From Mycobacteriales bacterium (GTDB lineage Bacteria; Actinomycetota; Actinomycetes; Mycobacteriales; SCTD01), in the NCBI GenBank assembly GCA_030697205.1, contig JAUYQP010000046.1:56020-120019 (forward strand): a stretch of DNA of 64,000 nucleotides. Reading direction: 5' to 3'. The notes beneath the pieces were generated by a model that was given only the letters and a program-made list of their open reading frames with translations, searched no databases and was not told where the DNA came from. Positions 51,646 to 61,442 of the stretch are shown one piece after another (positions within the stretch are counted from its first letter, which is position 1; each line of letters opens with the position of its first letter). The translations under genes and the position numbers were made by a program.

Positions 51646-52799
51646 CGGCTTGCCTGCCCGAGGGCGTCGAGCAGGTCGCGCCCGAGCTGCGGGGCGCTGC
51701 GCGGTCCGGCCGGCGCCGCCGTTGCGGGCACGGGTGTGCTGGTACCCGGACGGCAGTTCGAGCCGTACTCCCCGCAGACGATCGGCGGGTCCGGGTCGGC
51801 GTAGGAGGGCCCGGGCAGCAGGGTGTCCCCGGCCAGGCTGTCGAGGTCGATCTCCAGCTCGCCGGACAGCTGGGCGTAGTCGCCGGCCATGCCGCCGTAG
51901 ATGTTGCGGGCGAACGGATAGGTCGCCAGCGTGTCGATGGTGGCGAAGAACGACGGGGCCGCCTTGGCGATCTCGGTGAGCACCGGGTCGAGCAGCTCGA
52001 GGTCCGCCACCAGGTCCTCCTGCGTCTTGCCGATGACCCGGTCCGCGACCCGGCCGAGGTCCGACAGTGCGGTCAGGGCACGGGTGAGGTCGGCCTGCTG
52101 GTCGGCCAGGGCGGCGACGCCTGCGGGCAGCTGGTCGATGGCGGCCCCGATCGTGTCGCGCTGGGCGGCCAGCGTGCCGGACAGCCGGTCCATCGCGTCC
52201 AGCGCGCGCACGATGTCCTGCTTGTTCGCCTCGATCCCGCCGAGCAGCTCGTCGAGGTTGCGCAGCAGTCCCTTGACCTGCTCGTCGCGCCCCGACAACG
52301 CCGTGTTGAGCTCGCGGGAGATGGTCTGGAGATGCCCCAGTCCGCCGCCGTTGAGCAGCGCCGACGCGGCCGACAGGAGTTCCTCGACCTCGACCGCAGC
52401 GCTCGTGCGCTCCAACGGGATCACGCCGCCCTGCGCCAGCGGGGGGGCCGACGACTCCACCGGGCGGACGATCTCGACGTACTTCTCCCCGAGCAGGCTC
52501 GTCTGCGCTATCCGTGCCCGAACGTCGGCGGGCACCACGAGACCTTCCTGGACCTGCAGGACTGCCTCGGCCAGCATCCCTTCCCCCAACCGGACATCGG
52601 TGACGACGCCGACCCGCACACCGTCCAGCTTGACCGCCGAGAGCGGAACCAGGTCCAGCGCGTCGGCGAACTGTGCGGTGACCTCGTAGCCGTCCACGGA
52701 TGATCCGGGCAGTCCCAACTCGGGCAGGCTCGGAACGCTCGAGCAGCCGGACAGCACAAGGATCGCGCAACCCGCCGCGGTGCTCCGCCATTGCATCAT
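51642..52799 (-). CDS. mceE: MceE-like lipoprotein
   Basis: The protein has 385 residues. The signal peptide has lipobox LSGC, as in LprK-type MceE proteins. The Mce domain (AVKLDGVRVGVVTDVRLGEG) is followed by a helical coiled coil. It is the fifth Mce protein of the operon, with 4-bp overlaps on both sides. Confidence 0.88.
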   Translation of the reverse strand: MMQWRSTAAGCAILVLSGCSSVPSLPELGLPGSSVDGYEVTAQFADALDLVPLSAVKLDGVRVGVVTDVRLGEGMLAEAVLQVQEGLVVPADVRARIAQTSLLGEKYVEIVRPVESSAPPLAQGGVIPLERTSAAVEVEELLSAASALLNGGGLGHLQTISRELNTALSGRDEQVKGLLRNLDELLGGIEANKQDIVRALDAMDRLSGTLAAQRDTIGAAIDQLPAGVAALADQQADLTRALTALSDLGRVADRVIGKTQEDLVADLELLDPVLTEIAKAAPSFFATIDTLATYPFARNIYGGMAGDYAQLSGELEIDLDSLAGDTLLPGPSYADPDPPIVCGEYGSNCRPGTSTPVPATAAPAGPRSAPQLGRDLLDALGQASR

Positions 52800-53950
52800 G
52801 GCCGGATCCCGGGGGGCGGCGTCGGGTAGAGGTCGGCGGGTTCGACACCTTCACCCAGCGGCTGGGGCAGCGACTGCAGCACCGGCTCCAGCGGATCGAC
52901 CACGGCGTGCACGGCCGGGCAGAGGTCATCCAGGCTGTTGCTCATGAGCAGCTGACACAGCACCAGGCTCGGGTCGGTGGTGAGCGTGCCGTTCAGGGCG
53001 GGCCGGGCTTGCAACGTCGAGGTCTGCGGATCGAAGGTCCCGATGAAGTTCTGCAAGGTCACCGGGGCCAGGTTCAGGGTCTCGCGCAGCGCCTGCTCCT
53101 GCTTCAGCACCGTCCGCGACACGTCCAGCAAGCCCGCGACGTTCTCGGTGAGGCCCGGGCCGGCGGCGTCGACCAGTGAGCGGACCTCCGTCATGGCGGT
53201 CGCCAGACCGGTCACCGTCCCGGTCAGCGCCTGTCGCTGCGCGGCCAGGCTCTCCGCGACCGCAGCCAGAGTGGTGTTCAGCTCGCGGACCGGCTCGTCG
53301 GCGCCGGCCAGGGCCTCGCTGAAGACAGCGAGGTTGGTCAGCGTGCCGGCCAGGTCCTGCCCCCCCTCGTCGGCGGTGGCCAGGGCCCGGCTGAGCTCGG
53401 TGACCGCGGTGTTGAGCCGCTGCCCGTTGCCGTCCAGCGCGTCGGCGCCGGACCGGACCAGCTGGTCCAGGGCGCCGTCACGGTTGGCGCCCTCCGGGCC
53501 GAGGCTGGTGGACAGCGTCTTGACGGCCGCAAGCACCTGGTCGATCTCGACCGGGACGGCGGTGCGGTCGAGCGGGATGGTGCTGCCGGGGGGCAGCTGC
53601 GCACCGCCCTCGTAGGGCGGCGTGAGCTCCAGGTGCCGGTCGCTGACCAGCGTGGGGGCGACGACCAGCGCCCGGGCCGAGGCGCCGACGCGCAGGTCGG
53701 CGGGGACCGAGAAGCGCGCCCGCACGGTGCGACCGTCCGGCTGCACGTCGGTCACCTCGCCAACCTTGACGCCGAGCACCCGGACGTCCGACCCGGCGTA
53801 GAGCCCGACCGAGCCGCTGAGCTCGGCGGTGAAGGTCGACGTCGGCTCGGGGCCGAGGACTCGGACTCCCACCACGGCCGCTGCGACGAGGCCAAGGATG
53901 CCCGTGCCGATCAGCAGGGCAGGTCGTGCCCGCCGCGCCAGGGCGCTCAT
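52796..53950 (-). CDS. mceD: MceD-like lipid-transport protein
   Basis: The protein has 384 residues with a membrane helix (about 10-30), an Mce domain (SDVRVLGVKVGEVTDVQPDG) and a long helical region. It lies between mceC and mceE. Confidence 0.88.
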   Translation of the reverse strand: MSALARRARPALLIGTGILGLVAAAVVGVRVLGPEPTSTFTAELSGSVGLYAGSDVRVLGVKVGEVTDVQPDGRTVRARFSVPADLRVGASARALVVAPTLVSDRHLELTPPYEGGAQLPPGSTIPLDRTAVPVEIDQVLAAVKTLSTSLGPEGANRDGALDQLVRSGADALDGNGQRLNTAVTELSRALATADEGGQDLAGTLTNLAVFSEALAGADEPVRELNTTLAAVAESLAAQRQALTGTVTGLATAMTEVRSLVDAAGPGLTENVAGLLDVSRTVLKQEQALRETLNLAPVTLQNFIGTFDPQTSTLQARPALNGTLTTDPSLVLCQLLMSNSLDDLCPAVHAVVDPLEPVLQSLPQPLGEGVEPADLYPTPPPGIRP

Positions 53951-54930
53951 CGGGGAGCCACGGGGGTCGTGGGCGGCGTGCCCGGCAGGACCTTGGGGGT
54001 CAGGCCGAACAGCGCGGCGTCGAACCAGCGGCCGTGCCCGAGGACGGTGGTGTAGTAGCGCAGCAGCGGCGCGTAGAGCTGGATGCTCTCCTCCAGATCG
54101 CCCTTGTTCTTGCGCAGCGTGTCCACCGTGGTCGTCAGCGCCTGCAGCGCCGGCCCCAGGTCCTTGCGCGTCGCCCGCGTGGTGGCAGTGATCTCGGCGG
54201 CCAGCCGCTGGGTGCCGTCGAGCAGCGCCTCGATGGCCGCCCGGCGCGCCTCCAGCACCTGCAGGAAGGCCGCGGCGTCCTCGACGAGCGTCACGATCTG
54301 CTCGGACCGGTCGGCCAGCACTGCGCTCACACCCCGGGAGCGGGCGAGCAGCTCGCGCAGCTGCGCGTCGCGGCTCGACACGGTCACCGAGAGCCGGGAC
54401 AGACCGTCCACGGCCGCGGCGACCTCCGGCCCGGCCTCGTCCAGGGTGCCCGCCACGACGCGGAAGGCCTGCGCCAGCGACTCGGTGTCGATGGCGTCGA
54501 TGCGGTCGGTAAGCCCGCCGAGGACCTCCGGCAGCGCGAACGGCGTCCGCGTCCGCTCGAGGGGGATGACCGCGCCTGCGCGCAGTCGGCCGCTGCCCTG
54601 GCTGTCCAGCGACACGAACTCCGTCCCGAGCAGGGTCTCGACCTTCAGCGCGGCGCTGGTCGCCTCCCCGAGCTCGAGGTCGTCGTCGACGCTGAGCCCG
54701 ACGCGGACGACCGCACCCTGCAACGCGATGTCGGTGACGCGGCCGACCTTGATGCCGGTCACCCGGACCGGGTCACCCTCCTTCAGCCCCGCCGCATGGG
54801 CGAACTCCACGTCGTAGCTCGTCGCTCCGAAGGCCTCCCGCAGGGCGCCGGTGGACAGCCCGGCCGCGATCATCGCAAGGACGGCCGACAGCCCCACGAT
54901 GCCGGCGAGCACCGGGTTGCGTCGTCTCAA
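53947..54930 (-). CDS. mceC: MceC-like lipid-transport protein
   Basis: The protein has 327 residues. TTG 54930 overlaps the mceB stop (TTGA). A membrane helix and an Mce domain (DPVRVTGIKVGRVTDIALQG) are followed by coiled coil. Confidence 0.88.
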   Translation of the reverse strand: MRRRNPVLAGIVGLSAVLAMIAAGLSTGALREAFGATSYDVEFAHAAGLKEGDPVRVTGIKVGRVTDIALQGAVVRVGLSVDDDLELGEATSAALKVETLLGTEFVSLDSQGSGRLRAGAVIPLERTRTPFALPEVLGGLTDRIDAIDTESLAQAFRVVAGTLDEAGPEVAAAVDGLSRLSVTVSSRDAQLRELLARSRGVSAVLADRSEQIVTLVEDAAAFLQVLEARRAAIEALLDGTQRLAAEITATTRATRKDLGPALQALTTTVDTLRKNKGDLEESIQLYAPLLRYYTTVLGHGRWFDAALFGLTPKVLPGTPPTTPVAPR

Positions 54931-55964
54931 TCTTGACAGAGCTCCTCGTTGTTGTTGAGACCGGGCGCGGTCACCGGGGGAAGGCCGGGCAGCGTCAGGG
55001 TGATGTCCAGGTCGCAGACGAAGAAGTTCAGGTAGGCCCCGTAGCTGCCGGCCCGCGTGAAGGCGTTCAGCTTGACCGGCAGGGTGTCCATGAGGTTCTG
55101 CAGGTCGCCCTGCGACTTCTCGAACTCCTCCGCGGCGATGCGCAGCGACGCGATGTCGCGGGTCAAGGGCGGGCGGGCCTGCTCGAGCAGCCCGGCGGTC
55201 GAGGTGGACAGGGCCGTGATGCCCTCGAGCGCGTCCCCGATCGCTTGCCGGTCGCCGGCCAACCCGGCCGCGAGTCGGGCCAGCTGGTCCACCAGCTCGC
55301 GCAGCTGGGCGTCCCGGTCGTCGACGGTGGCGAGGACCGCGCCGAGGTTGTCCACGACCCGGCCGATCACCAGGTCCCGGTCGGCCAGTGTCGTCGTCAG
55401 GCTCGCCGTCGTCGCCAGCAGCGAGGCCAGTGTCCCGCCCTCGCCCTGCAGCGTGCGCACCAGGTTGCCGGCCAGGGCGTTGACCTGCGCCGGTTCCAGC
55501 GCAGAGAACAGCGGCTGGAACCCGTCGAGCAGGACCGTCAGGTCCAGCGCCGGGGTGGTCCGCGACAGGGGGATGGTGGCGCCGGGGCGCAGCACGCCCG
55601 GCTCCTGCACGCTGGCGCTGCTGCCAAGGCCGAGATAGCGCGCACCGACCAGGTCGCGGTAGCGGATGACGGCCCGGGTCGACGCCGGCAGCGCCACCGA
55701 CCGGCGCACCGCGAACGTCACCCGCGCGGTGTGGTCGCGCGCGAGCTCGACCTCCCGGACGCGTCCCACCCGCACACCGGCGATGCGCACGTCGTCGCCG
55801 GGCAGCAGGCGGGTGGCGTCGCTGAACACGGCGGTGTAAGTGCTGACGTCACCCACCGAGCGTCCGGCGATCGTCGAGAACAGCACGCCCGTCGTGCCCA
55901 AGGTCATGGCGAGGAACAGCGCCATGCCGATGGCCGACCGTGGCGGCCGGCGCAGCGAGATCAT
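54927..55964 (-). CDS. mceB: MceB-like lipid-transport protein
   Basis: The protein has 345 residues with a membrane helix (about 12-33), an Mce domain (DDVRIAGVRVGRVREVELAR) and helical coil. It overlaps mceA and mceC. Confidence 0.88.
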   Translation of the reverse strand: MISLRRPPRSAIGMALFLAMTLGTTGVLFSTIAGRSVGDVSTYTAVFSDATRLLPGDDVRIAGVRVGRVREVELARDHTARVTFAVRRSVALPASTRAVIRYRDLVGARYLGLGSSASVQEPGVLRPGATIPLSRTTPALDLTVLLDGFQPLFSALEPAQVNALAGNLVRTLQGEGGTLASLLATTASLTTTLADRDLVIGRVVDNLGAVLATVDDRDAQLRELVDQLARLAAGLAGDRQAIGDALEGITALSTSTAGLLEQARPPLTRDIASLRIAAEEFEKSQGDLQNLMDTLPVKLNAFTRAGSYGAYLNFFVCDLDITLTLPGLPPVTAPGLNNNEELCQD

Positions 55965-57370
55965 CGGTTCTCCTCCACGGTCATGCCGCGCAGCATCGGT
56001 CCGAGCAGCAGGTCGACCACCGGGTTCACCGGCGCGGTGACCCGGCCGAGGGCGGCGGCCGCCGCCTGCTCGACGGCCTCCCGCTCCGCGGAGGACCCGG
56101 TCGGGTCGCCCAGCACGGGAATCGGTAGCTGGACGCGGGGCAGTGGCGTGCCAGGCGGCGGCGGCATCCCGGGCGGCGGCGCGCCGGTGTCCAGCCCGGG
56201 CAGCGGAGCGCCTATCGGCCCGCGGTAGCGCCCGATGAGCTCCTTCGCCGGGGCCGGCACGTCGGCGTTGGGCGTCCCACCGACCGGTGCGGTGTTGATC
56301 ACCGGGCAGGAGGGGCCGAAGTCCTTCAGGTCGTCCACGAGCTTGCGCTGCTTATCCCCGTTCGGCTCGAAGCCCCGCTCGTAGACCCCGCGGGTCTGGC
56401 CGATGCGCAGCCGGCCCTTGATCTTGAAGGGTCCGTCGTCACCGCCGAAGACGTCGTAGATGCGCTTGATGGCCACCTTCGCCCCGTTGAACACGCAGTC
56501 GTATTCCGGAGCGAACTCCGCGAGCAGCTCGAGCGTGGGACGCAGGGTGGCACTGAGGTCGACCAGTCGCTCCTCGTTGTCGGCGAGCAGCGACCGCGTG
56601 CGCTCCGACAGGCCGTAGGTGTCGCGCAGCACGGCGGCGAGCACGGCCTGCTGCTCCTCGAGCGTGCGCGCGGTGACGGTCGTGTTCCGGGCGACGTCCA
56701 GCAGGGCGGGGGCCGCCTGGCCGTAGCGGTCGGTCACGTCGGCCAACAAGCGGACATCGGCCTCCAGGTCAGGCAGGCTGGCGTTCAGCTCGCCGGTGTA
56801 GGCCCCCAGCGCCTGGATCGTCTCGCCGAGCTGGTCGCCCCGGCCGGACAGGGCCGAGGCCACGCTGGACAGCGTGGCGTTGAGCTGAGCCGGCTGCACC
56901 GCGCGCAGCAGCGGGGCCAGGTCGTCGAACACCTCCTGCAGCTCCACCGCCTGCGCGGACAGGTCCTGGACGATCACGTCGTCCCGCTGCAGCGATCCGC
57001 CCGAAGCAGCCGCCGGGGGGACGAGGTCGACGAACTTCTCGCCGAACAGCGTCTTGGGCAGCATCCGTGCGGTGACGCCGGCCGGGACGAGGTCCAGGCT
57101 GTCCTTGTCGATCGCCACCTTCAGGGCCACCTGCCCGGAGCCCGTGGGATCGATGCGGCGCACCTCGCCGACGCGGACGCCGCGCACCTTGACGTCGGCC
57201 GGCACATCGAGCTGCTCCCCGACCCGGTCCACCAGCACCGTCACCGGCACGGCGTCGCTGAAGCGCTTGTCGTAGATGGCCGCGGTGGTCCACACCGACC
57301 CGGCGGCGCCGGCCAGCACCACCACGCCCAGCGCGGGGTACAGGCTGCGCCTCAACGCCGACTCGGTCAT
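55961..57370 (-). CDS. mceA: MceA-like lipid-transport protein
   Basis: The protein has 469 residues. A membrane helix and an Mce domain (ADVKVRGVRVGEVRRIDPTG) are followed by a helical region, and the C-terminal part has the YDCVFNG segment typical of MceA and a Pro-rich tail. It is the first Mce gene after yrbEB. Confidence 0.88.
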   Translation of the reverse strand: MTESALRRSLYPALGVVVLAGAAGSVWTTAAIYDKRFSDAVPVTVLVDRVGEQLDVPADVKVRGVRVGEVRRIDPTGSGQVALKVAIDKDSLDLVPAGVTARMLPKTLFGEKFVDLVPPAAASGGSLQRDDVIVQDLSAQAVELQEVFDDLAPLLRAVQPAQLNATLSSVASALSGRGDQLGETIQALGAYTGELNASLPDLEADVRLLADVTDRYGQAAPALLDVARNTTVTARTLEEQQAVLAAVLRDTYGLSERTRSLLADNEERLVDLSATLRPTLELLAEFAPEYDCVFNGAKVAIKRIYDVFGGDDGPFKIKGRLRIGQTRGVYERGFEPNGDKQRKLVDDLKDFGPSCPVINTAPVGGTPNADVPAPAKELIGRYRGPIGAPLPGLDTGAPPPGMPPPPGTPLPRVQLPIPVLGDPTGSSAEREAVEQAAAAALGRVTAPVNPVVDLLLGPMLRGMTVEENR

Positions 57371-58230
57371 CCGGCGAGCCGCACAGTCGTGGTGGAGCCC
57401 CAGATGGCCATGCTCAGCAGGAAGTCGACGACGACGACGAGCACGATGGCCATCCGGACAGCCCGGCCGACGGCCACGCCCACGCCGGCGGGACCACCCG
57501 AAGCGGTGTAGCCGTACCAGCAGTGCACGAGGATCACCATCGTGGCGAACACGACGACCTTTCCCACCGACCAGAAGATGTCGCCGGGCGGCAGGAACAG
57601 GTGGAAGTAGTGGTCATAGGTCCCTGTCGACTGGCCGAAGACGGTAGTGACGATGGCGCGGGTGCTGAGGTAGGACGAGAGCAGCCCGGCGAAGTACAGC
57701 GGCACCACGGCCACGAGCCCGGCCAGCACCCTTGACGCGACCAGGAAGGGGACCGGCCGAATCGCCATCACCTCCAAGGCATCGATCTCCTCCGAGATGC
57801 GCATCGCCCCGAGTTGCGCGGTGAATCCGCAGCCCACCGTCGCGGACAGCGCCACTCCTGCGACGAGCGGGGAGATCTCGCGGGTGTTGAAGTAGGCGGA
57901 GATGAACCCGGTCAGGGCGGAGGCGCCGATCTGGTCCAGACCCTCGTAGCCCTGCAGCCCCACCTCGATGCCGGTGAAGAAGCTCATCGCCACCACGACG
58001 CCGATGCTGCCGCCGAACGTCGCGAGCGCTCCGCGTCCCAGCGCCACGTCGCCGATCAGGCGGACCGTCTCGCCCGGGTAGTGCAGCAGGGCGCGCGGCA
58101 TCCAGGCCAGCGCGGTCGCGTAGAAGGCCAGCTGGCGGCCGAGGTCGGACAGCCAGAAGCGGACATCGCGCGCCCGTCGCGTGACCAGGAGAGCCGTCTT
58201 GCGGCCGCCGGGGACGACAGCGGTGGCCAC
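57367..58230 (-). CDS. yrbEB: YrbEB permease-like protein
   Basis: GTG 58230 starts 1 bp after the yrbEA stop and gives 287 residues. Five to six membrane helices are present, with the MlaE-type EEIDALEVMAIRPVPFLVASR block. It forms the inner-membrane permease with YrbEA. No MceG-type ATPase is encoded in the window. Confidence 0.9.
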   Translation of the reverse strand: MATAVVPGGRKTALLVTRRARDVRFWLSDLGRQLAFYATALAWMPRALLHYPGETVRLIGDVALGRGALATFGGSIGVVVAMSFFTGIEVGLQGYEGLDQIGASALTGFISAYFNTREISPLVAGVALSATVGCGFTAQLGAMRISEEIDALEVMAIRPVPFLVASRVLAGLVAVVPLYFAGLLSSYLSTRAIVTTVFGQSTGTYDHYFHLFLPPGDIFWSVGKVVVFATMVILVHCWYGYTASGGPAGVGVAVGRAVRMAIVLVVVVDFLLSMAIWGSTTTVRLAG

Positions 58231-58231
58231 G

Positions 58232-59011
58232 TCAGCTGCCTCTCGGCGGGACGAGCTCGATGTAGACGGCCGTGATGAGGAAGTTGCAGGCGAACAGCAG
58301 CAGGAAGGTGAGGACCACGCTGGCATTCACCGCGTCGCCCACCCCTTGCGGTCCGCCCTTGGCGGTCAGCCCCTTGTACGAGGCGACGACTCCGGCCAGG
58401 AGCCCGAAGACGCCGGCCTTGAACGCGCCCACGTACAGGTCGGCGGACTGGGCGAGCGAGGCGAACCCGGCGAAGTAGGAGCCGGCGCTGCCGCCCTGCA
58501 GGACCACGCTGAAGAAGTAGCCACCGACGATGCCGACGAAAGCGACGAAGCCGTTGAGCAGCAGCGCCACCGTGATGGCGGCGAGCACCCTGGGCACGAC
58601 GAGGCGCTGGACCGGGTCGATGCCGAGGACCTCCATCGCGTCGATCTCGTCACGCACGCGGCGGGCGCCGAGATCAGCGCAGATCGCCGTGCCGGCGGCA
58701 CCGGCGATCAGGAGCGCCGTGGCGATCGGCGAGGCCTCGCGGATGATCGCCAGCGCGGACGCGGCTCCGGTGAAGGACTGCGCACCCAGCTGACGGGTGA
58801 GACTGCCCAGCTGCAGGGCGATGACCGCGCCGAACGGGATGGCGATCAAGGCGGTGGGCAGTGTCGTCACCTTCGCGACGAAGGCCGTCTGCTCGACGTA
58901 CTCCCGGAAGGCGAACGGCGGTCGCCCGGCGGCCCGGGCCACGTCGACGAAGAAGCCGAACAGGCCACCTGCTGCCGCCAAGGGCCGGGACACACCGAGG
59001 AGGACAGACAT
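58232..59011 (-). CDS. yrbEA: YrbEA permease-like protein
   Basis: The protein has 259 residues. It is a MlaE/YrbE permease with DEIDAMEVLGIDPVQRLVVPR and several membrane helices. It starts 50 bp after the alpha/beta hydrolase stop, so the hydrolase may belong to the same transcript or a promoter may lie in the 50 bp. Confidence 0.9.
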   Translation of the reverse strand: MSVLLGVSRPLAAAGGLFGFFVDVARAAGRPPFAFREYVEQTAFVAKVTTLPTALIAIPFGAVIALQLGSLTRQLGAQSFTGAASALAIIREASPIATALLIAGAAGTAICADLGARRVRDEIDAMEVLGIDPVQRLVVPRVLAAITVALLLNGFVAFVGIVGGYFFSVVLQGGSAGSYFAGFASLAQSADLYVGAFKAGVFGLLAGVVASYKGLTAKGGPQGVGDAVNASVVLTFLLLFACNFLITAVYIELVPPRGS

Positions 59012-59040
59012 CAGGGCCCTTCATCTCGTCACCGGGGGGC

Positions 59041-59061
59041 GTCACATGGAAAAGTGTCACA
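59041..59061. promoter_or_regulatory. Short direct repeat upstream of yrbEA
   Basis: GTCACA occurs at 59041-59046 and 59056-59061, 15 bp apart, in the gap before yrbEA. It may be a regulator site; the evidence is only the repeat. Confidence 0.3.
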
Positions 59062-60210
59062 CTACAGGACGATGTGTCCTGGGTCACGACCTGTCGTCGC
59101 TACCCGGTGCCTCGTCGCCTTCCGGGCCGCGCGATGACGTGGCGCTCCGTCGGTGCCGGTAGGCGGGAACAGAGTGCGCAGCTCGCGACTCACGGCCTCC
59201 GGTCGCTCCTGGATCAGCATGTGACCGGCTCCGGGCACCACGACGAGGCGGCTGTCGGGCAAGGCCGCGGCGAGGCTGCGGGCGTGCGAGACCGGCGTCA
59301 GCCGATCGTGCTCGCCGACGAGGACGACGGTGGGCACGCTGCGAAGCGCCGCCAGCCCGGGTGTTCCGTCGTGCGCCAGAAGGCCGGCGTAGAAGGCGCA
59401 GATCGTGCCCACGGACGTCCCTTGGACCGTGCGCGCCATCTCATCGACCAGGCGCGCGGGGGCGTCCGGTCCGAAGTTGAGGTGCCGTAGGGCCAGCCAC
59501 ATCGGCGCCGGCAGGCCGGCCGTCCGCTCGGCCAGCCTCTCCACGCGGCCAAGGCCGGCGACCGCCCGCCCGCCGACCAGTCGGAGCGCTGTCGACAGTG
59601 GGCGCGGTAGCCCCAGGTCCAGGTCCCGCAACTCACCGACGGACGTGCTCACCAGGGCGACGCCCCGCACCCGGTCGCGGAACAGCTCCGGTCGGCAGGC
59701 AGCCAGGTGCATCACGGCCATCCCGCCCATGGAATGCCCGACGAGCAGGAGCGGCCCGGTGGGCACGGCTGCGTCGAGCACCGCGCCGAGGTCGGTGCCC
59801 AGCTGCTCGAGGGTGCACGCATCCAGGCTCCCGCTCCCGGATCGCCCATGCCCTCGGTGGTCGTACACGACGACGCGCGCGCTGTCGGCCAGGTCGCGCA
59901 CCTGGCGGCGCCACAGCTCGCTCGACAGCGTCCAGCCGTGCGCAAGCACGACCGTGACCTCCGCCGCCGGATCGCCGTACTCGGCCACGTGCAGCGACAC
60001 GCCCTGCCCGGCGTCGACCGTCCGAGTGCGGGCCGTCGGCAGGCCGACATCCTCCAGCACCGCAGGATCGGACTCGGTGCGGGCCGCGGCGACGGCCCGC
60101 CTCGTGACGGCGTGCAGCCGCCACAGTGCCGATCCGGCGCTGGCCAGAGCCAGCAGTCGGCGGTGCTGGAGCCGGCCGGCCCGCGGAACCTGACGTACGT
60201 CTGTGTGCAT
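59062..60210 (-). CDS. Alpha/beta hydrolase
   Basis: ATG 60210 with GGAGGG upstream gives 382 residues; the frame is open further but lacks a start with a Shine-Dalgarno. Motifs are AHGW (oxyanion hole), nucleophile GHSMGG, acid GEHDRL and catalytic GAGHM His. It probably cleaves an ester or ring bond of the imported substrate. It heads the yrbE-mce block on the same strand. Confidence 0.85.
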   Translation of the reverse strand: MHTDVRQVPRAGRLQHRRLLALASAGSALWRLHAVTRRAVAAARTESDPAVLEDVGLPTARTRTVDAGQGVSLHVAEYGDPAAEVTVVLAHGWTLSSELWRRQVRDLADSARVVVYDHRGHGRSGSGSLDACTLEQLGTDLGAVLDAAVPTGPLLLVGHSMGGMAVMHLAACRPELFRDRVRGVALVSTSVGELRDLDLGLPRPLSTALRLVGGRAVAGLGRVERLAERTAGLPAPMWLALRHLNFGPDAPARLVDEMARTVQGTSVGTICAFYAGLLAHDGTPGLAALRSVPTVVLVGEHDRLTPVSHARSLAAALPDSRLVVVPGAGHMLIQERPEAVSRELRTLFPPTGTDGAPRHRAARKATRHRVATTGRDPGHIVL

Positions 60211-60432
60211 GTCGCCCTCCAGCGCGTGTGCCCGAGACGTGTACGACACACCAACCGGTGTGACGGAAAACAACGTATCACCGGTCATGTCACGATCTAC
60301 TGGCATCCGACCCCTGCCGAACCACGATTGCACATTCGCCAGAGGTTGATGTATCGCCGATTGTTGACACATAGACACGCGATACGACACGATGTGCGCC
60401 GTTGGCGTCTGTCTGATCCGAGGAGGACCTTC
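60211..60432. promoter_or_regulatory. Divergent control region with inverted repeats
   Basis: The 222 bp separate the hydrolase (minus) and AurF-like (plus) genes. CACACC-AACC-GGTGTG (60247-60262, perfect 6-bp arms) and GTATCGC (60351-60357)/GCGATAC (60380-60386) are inverted repeats. TTGACA at 60365-60370 lies inside the second pair and could be a -35 box. Regulator unknown. Confidence 0.45.
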
Positions 60433-61437
60433 ATGTCCAGCACCCTGGCCCGTCCGGTGGAGCCCGTGATGACCCGAGAGCGGTACACGGAGGTCTTGCA
60501 GAGCCTGTCCCAGGCATCGGTCGACCGGCACTTCGATGCCTTCGTCGACATCCCCTGGGACGATGAGGACTTCCAGGTGCGGGCGGACGACCCGCGCTGG
60601 GTGCTCCCCGCCAACGTCGACCCGCTGGGGGCCCACCCCTGGTACCAGGCCCAGTCGCTCGAGCGGCAGATCGCGATCGGCCAGTGGCGCCAGGCCAACG
60701 TGCTCAAGGTGGGCCTGCAGTTCGAGAACGTCCTGATCCGCGGCATCATGCAGTACGTGTTCGCGCTGCCGAACGGTTCGCCCGAGTACCGCTACCTCAC
60801 GCACGAGGCGACCGAGGAGTGCCACCACACGCAGATGTTCCAGGAGCTCGTGAACCGCATCGGTGCCGACGTGCCCGGTATGCCCTGGATCCTGCGCCGC
60901 AGCGCCGGCGTCCTGCCCATGCTGGTGTCCAGCATCCCCGTCGTGTTCTTCATCGGCATCCTCGGTGGTGAGGAGCCGATCGACCACACCCAGAAGAACA
61001 TCCTGCGGGCCAGCAAGGACCTGCCGCCGGTGCTGGCCAGGGTCATGGAGATCCACATCGCCGAGGAAGCGCGGCACATCTCCTTCGCGCACGAGGCGGT
61101 CAAGCTCCGCGGCCCGCACCTGGGGCCGATCGCGCGCTTCTTCACCGCCCTGTTCTTCCCTCTGATCATGCGCGGGCTGTGCGACGCCATCATGGTCCCG
61201 CCCAAGCAGTTCCGCGAGCGCTTCGACATCCCCGACGAGGTCATGAAGGAGCTCTACTGGGAGGCTCCCGAGTCCCGCCAGCGGCTGCAGGACCTGTTCG
61301 GTGACGTCCGCATGCTGGCCGAGCAGTCGGGGCTCATGACGCGCACGTCACGCCGGCTGTGGAAGCTGTGCAGGATCGATGGCCGTCCCTCGCGTTACCG
61401 CAGCGAGCCGCCGGTCGCCTTCGACCTGGCGAGCTGA
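60433..61437 (+). CDS. AurF-like diiron oxygenase
   Basis: ATG 60433 with AGGAGGACC upstream gives 334 residues. The diiron ligand motifs are HEATEECHHTQMF (124-136) and EEARHISFAHE (211-221), as in AurF-type p-aminobenzoate N-oxygenases. AurF-like proteins oxidise amino or hydrocarbon groups using O2 and a diiron centre. A second close copy is at 63242-64000, on the other side of a ferredoxin-NADP reductase fusion that could supply electrons. The substrate is unknown; an amine or lipid oxygenation is possible. Confidence 0.85.
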   Translation: MSSTLARPVEPVMTRERYTEVLQSLSQASVDRHFDAFVDIPWDDEDFQVRADDPRWVLPANVDPLGAHPWYQAQSLERQIAIGQWRQANVLKVGLQFENVLIRGIMQYVFALPNGSPEYRYLTHEATEECHHTQMFQELVNRIGADVPGMPWILRRSAGVLPMLVSSIPVVFFIGILGGEEPIDHTQKNILRASKDLPPVLARVMEIHIAEEARHISFAHEAVKLRGPHLGPIARFFTALFFPLIMRGLCDAIMVPPKQFRERFDIPDEVMKELYWEAPESRQRLQDLFGDVRMLAEQSGLMTRTSRRLWKLCRIDGRPSRYRSEPPVAFDLAS

Positions 61438-61442
61438 GGCCC

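Noticed and set aside
59062..61119. N-terminal extension of the alpha/beta hydrolase frame to 61119
   Set aside because: The upstream part is antisense to the AurF-like gene; the ATG at 60210 has a good Shine-Dalgarno.
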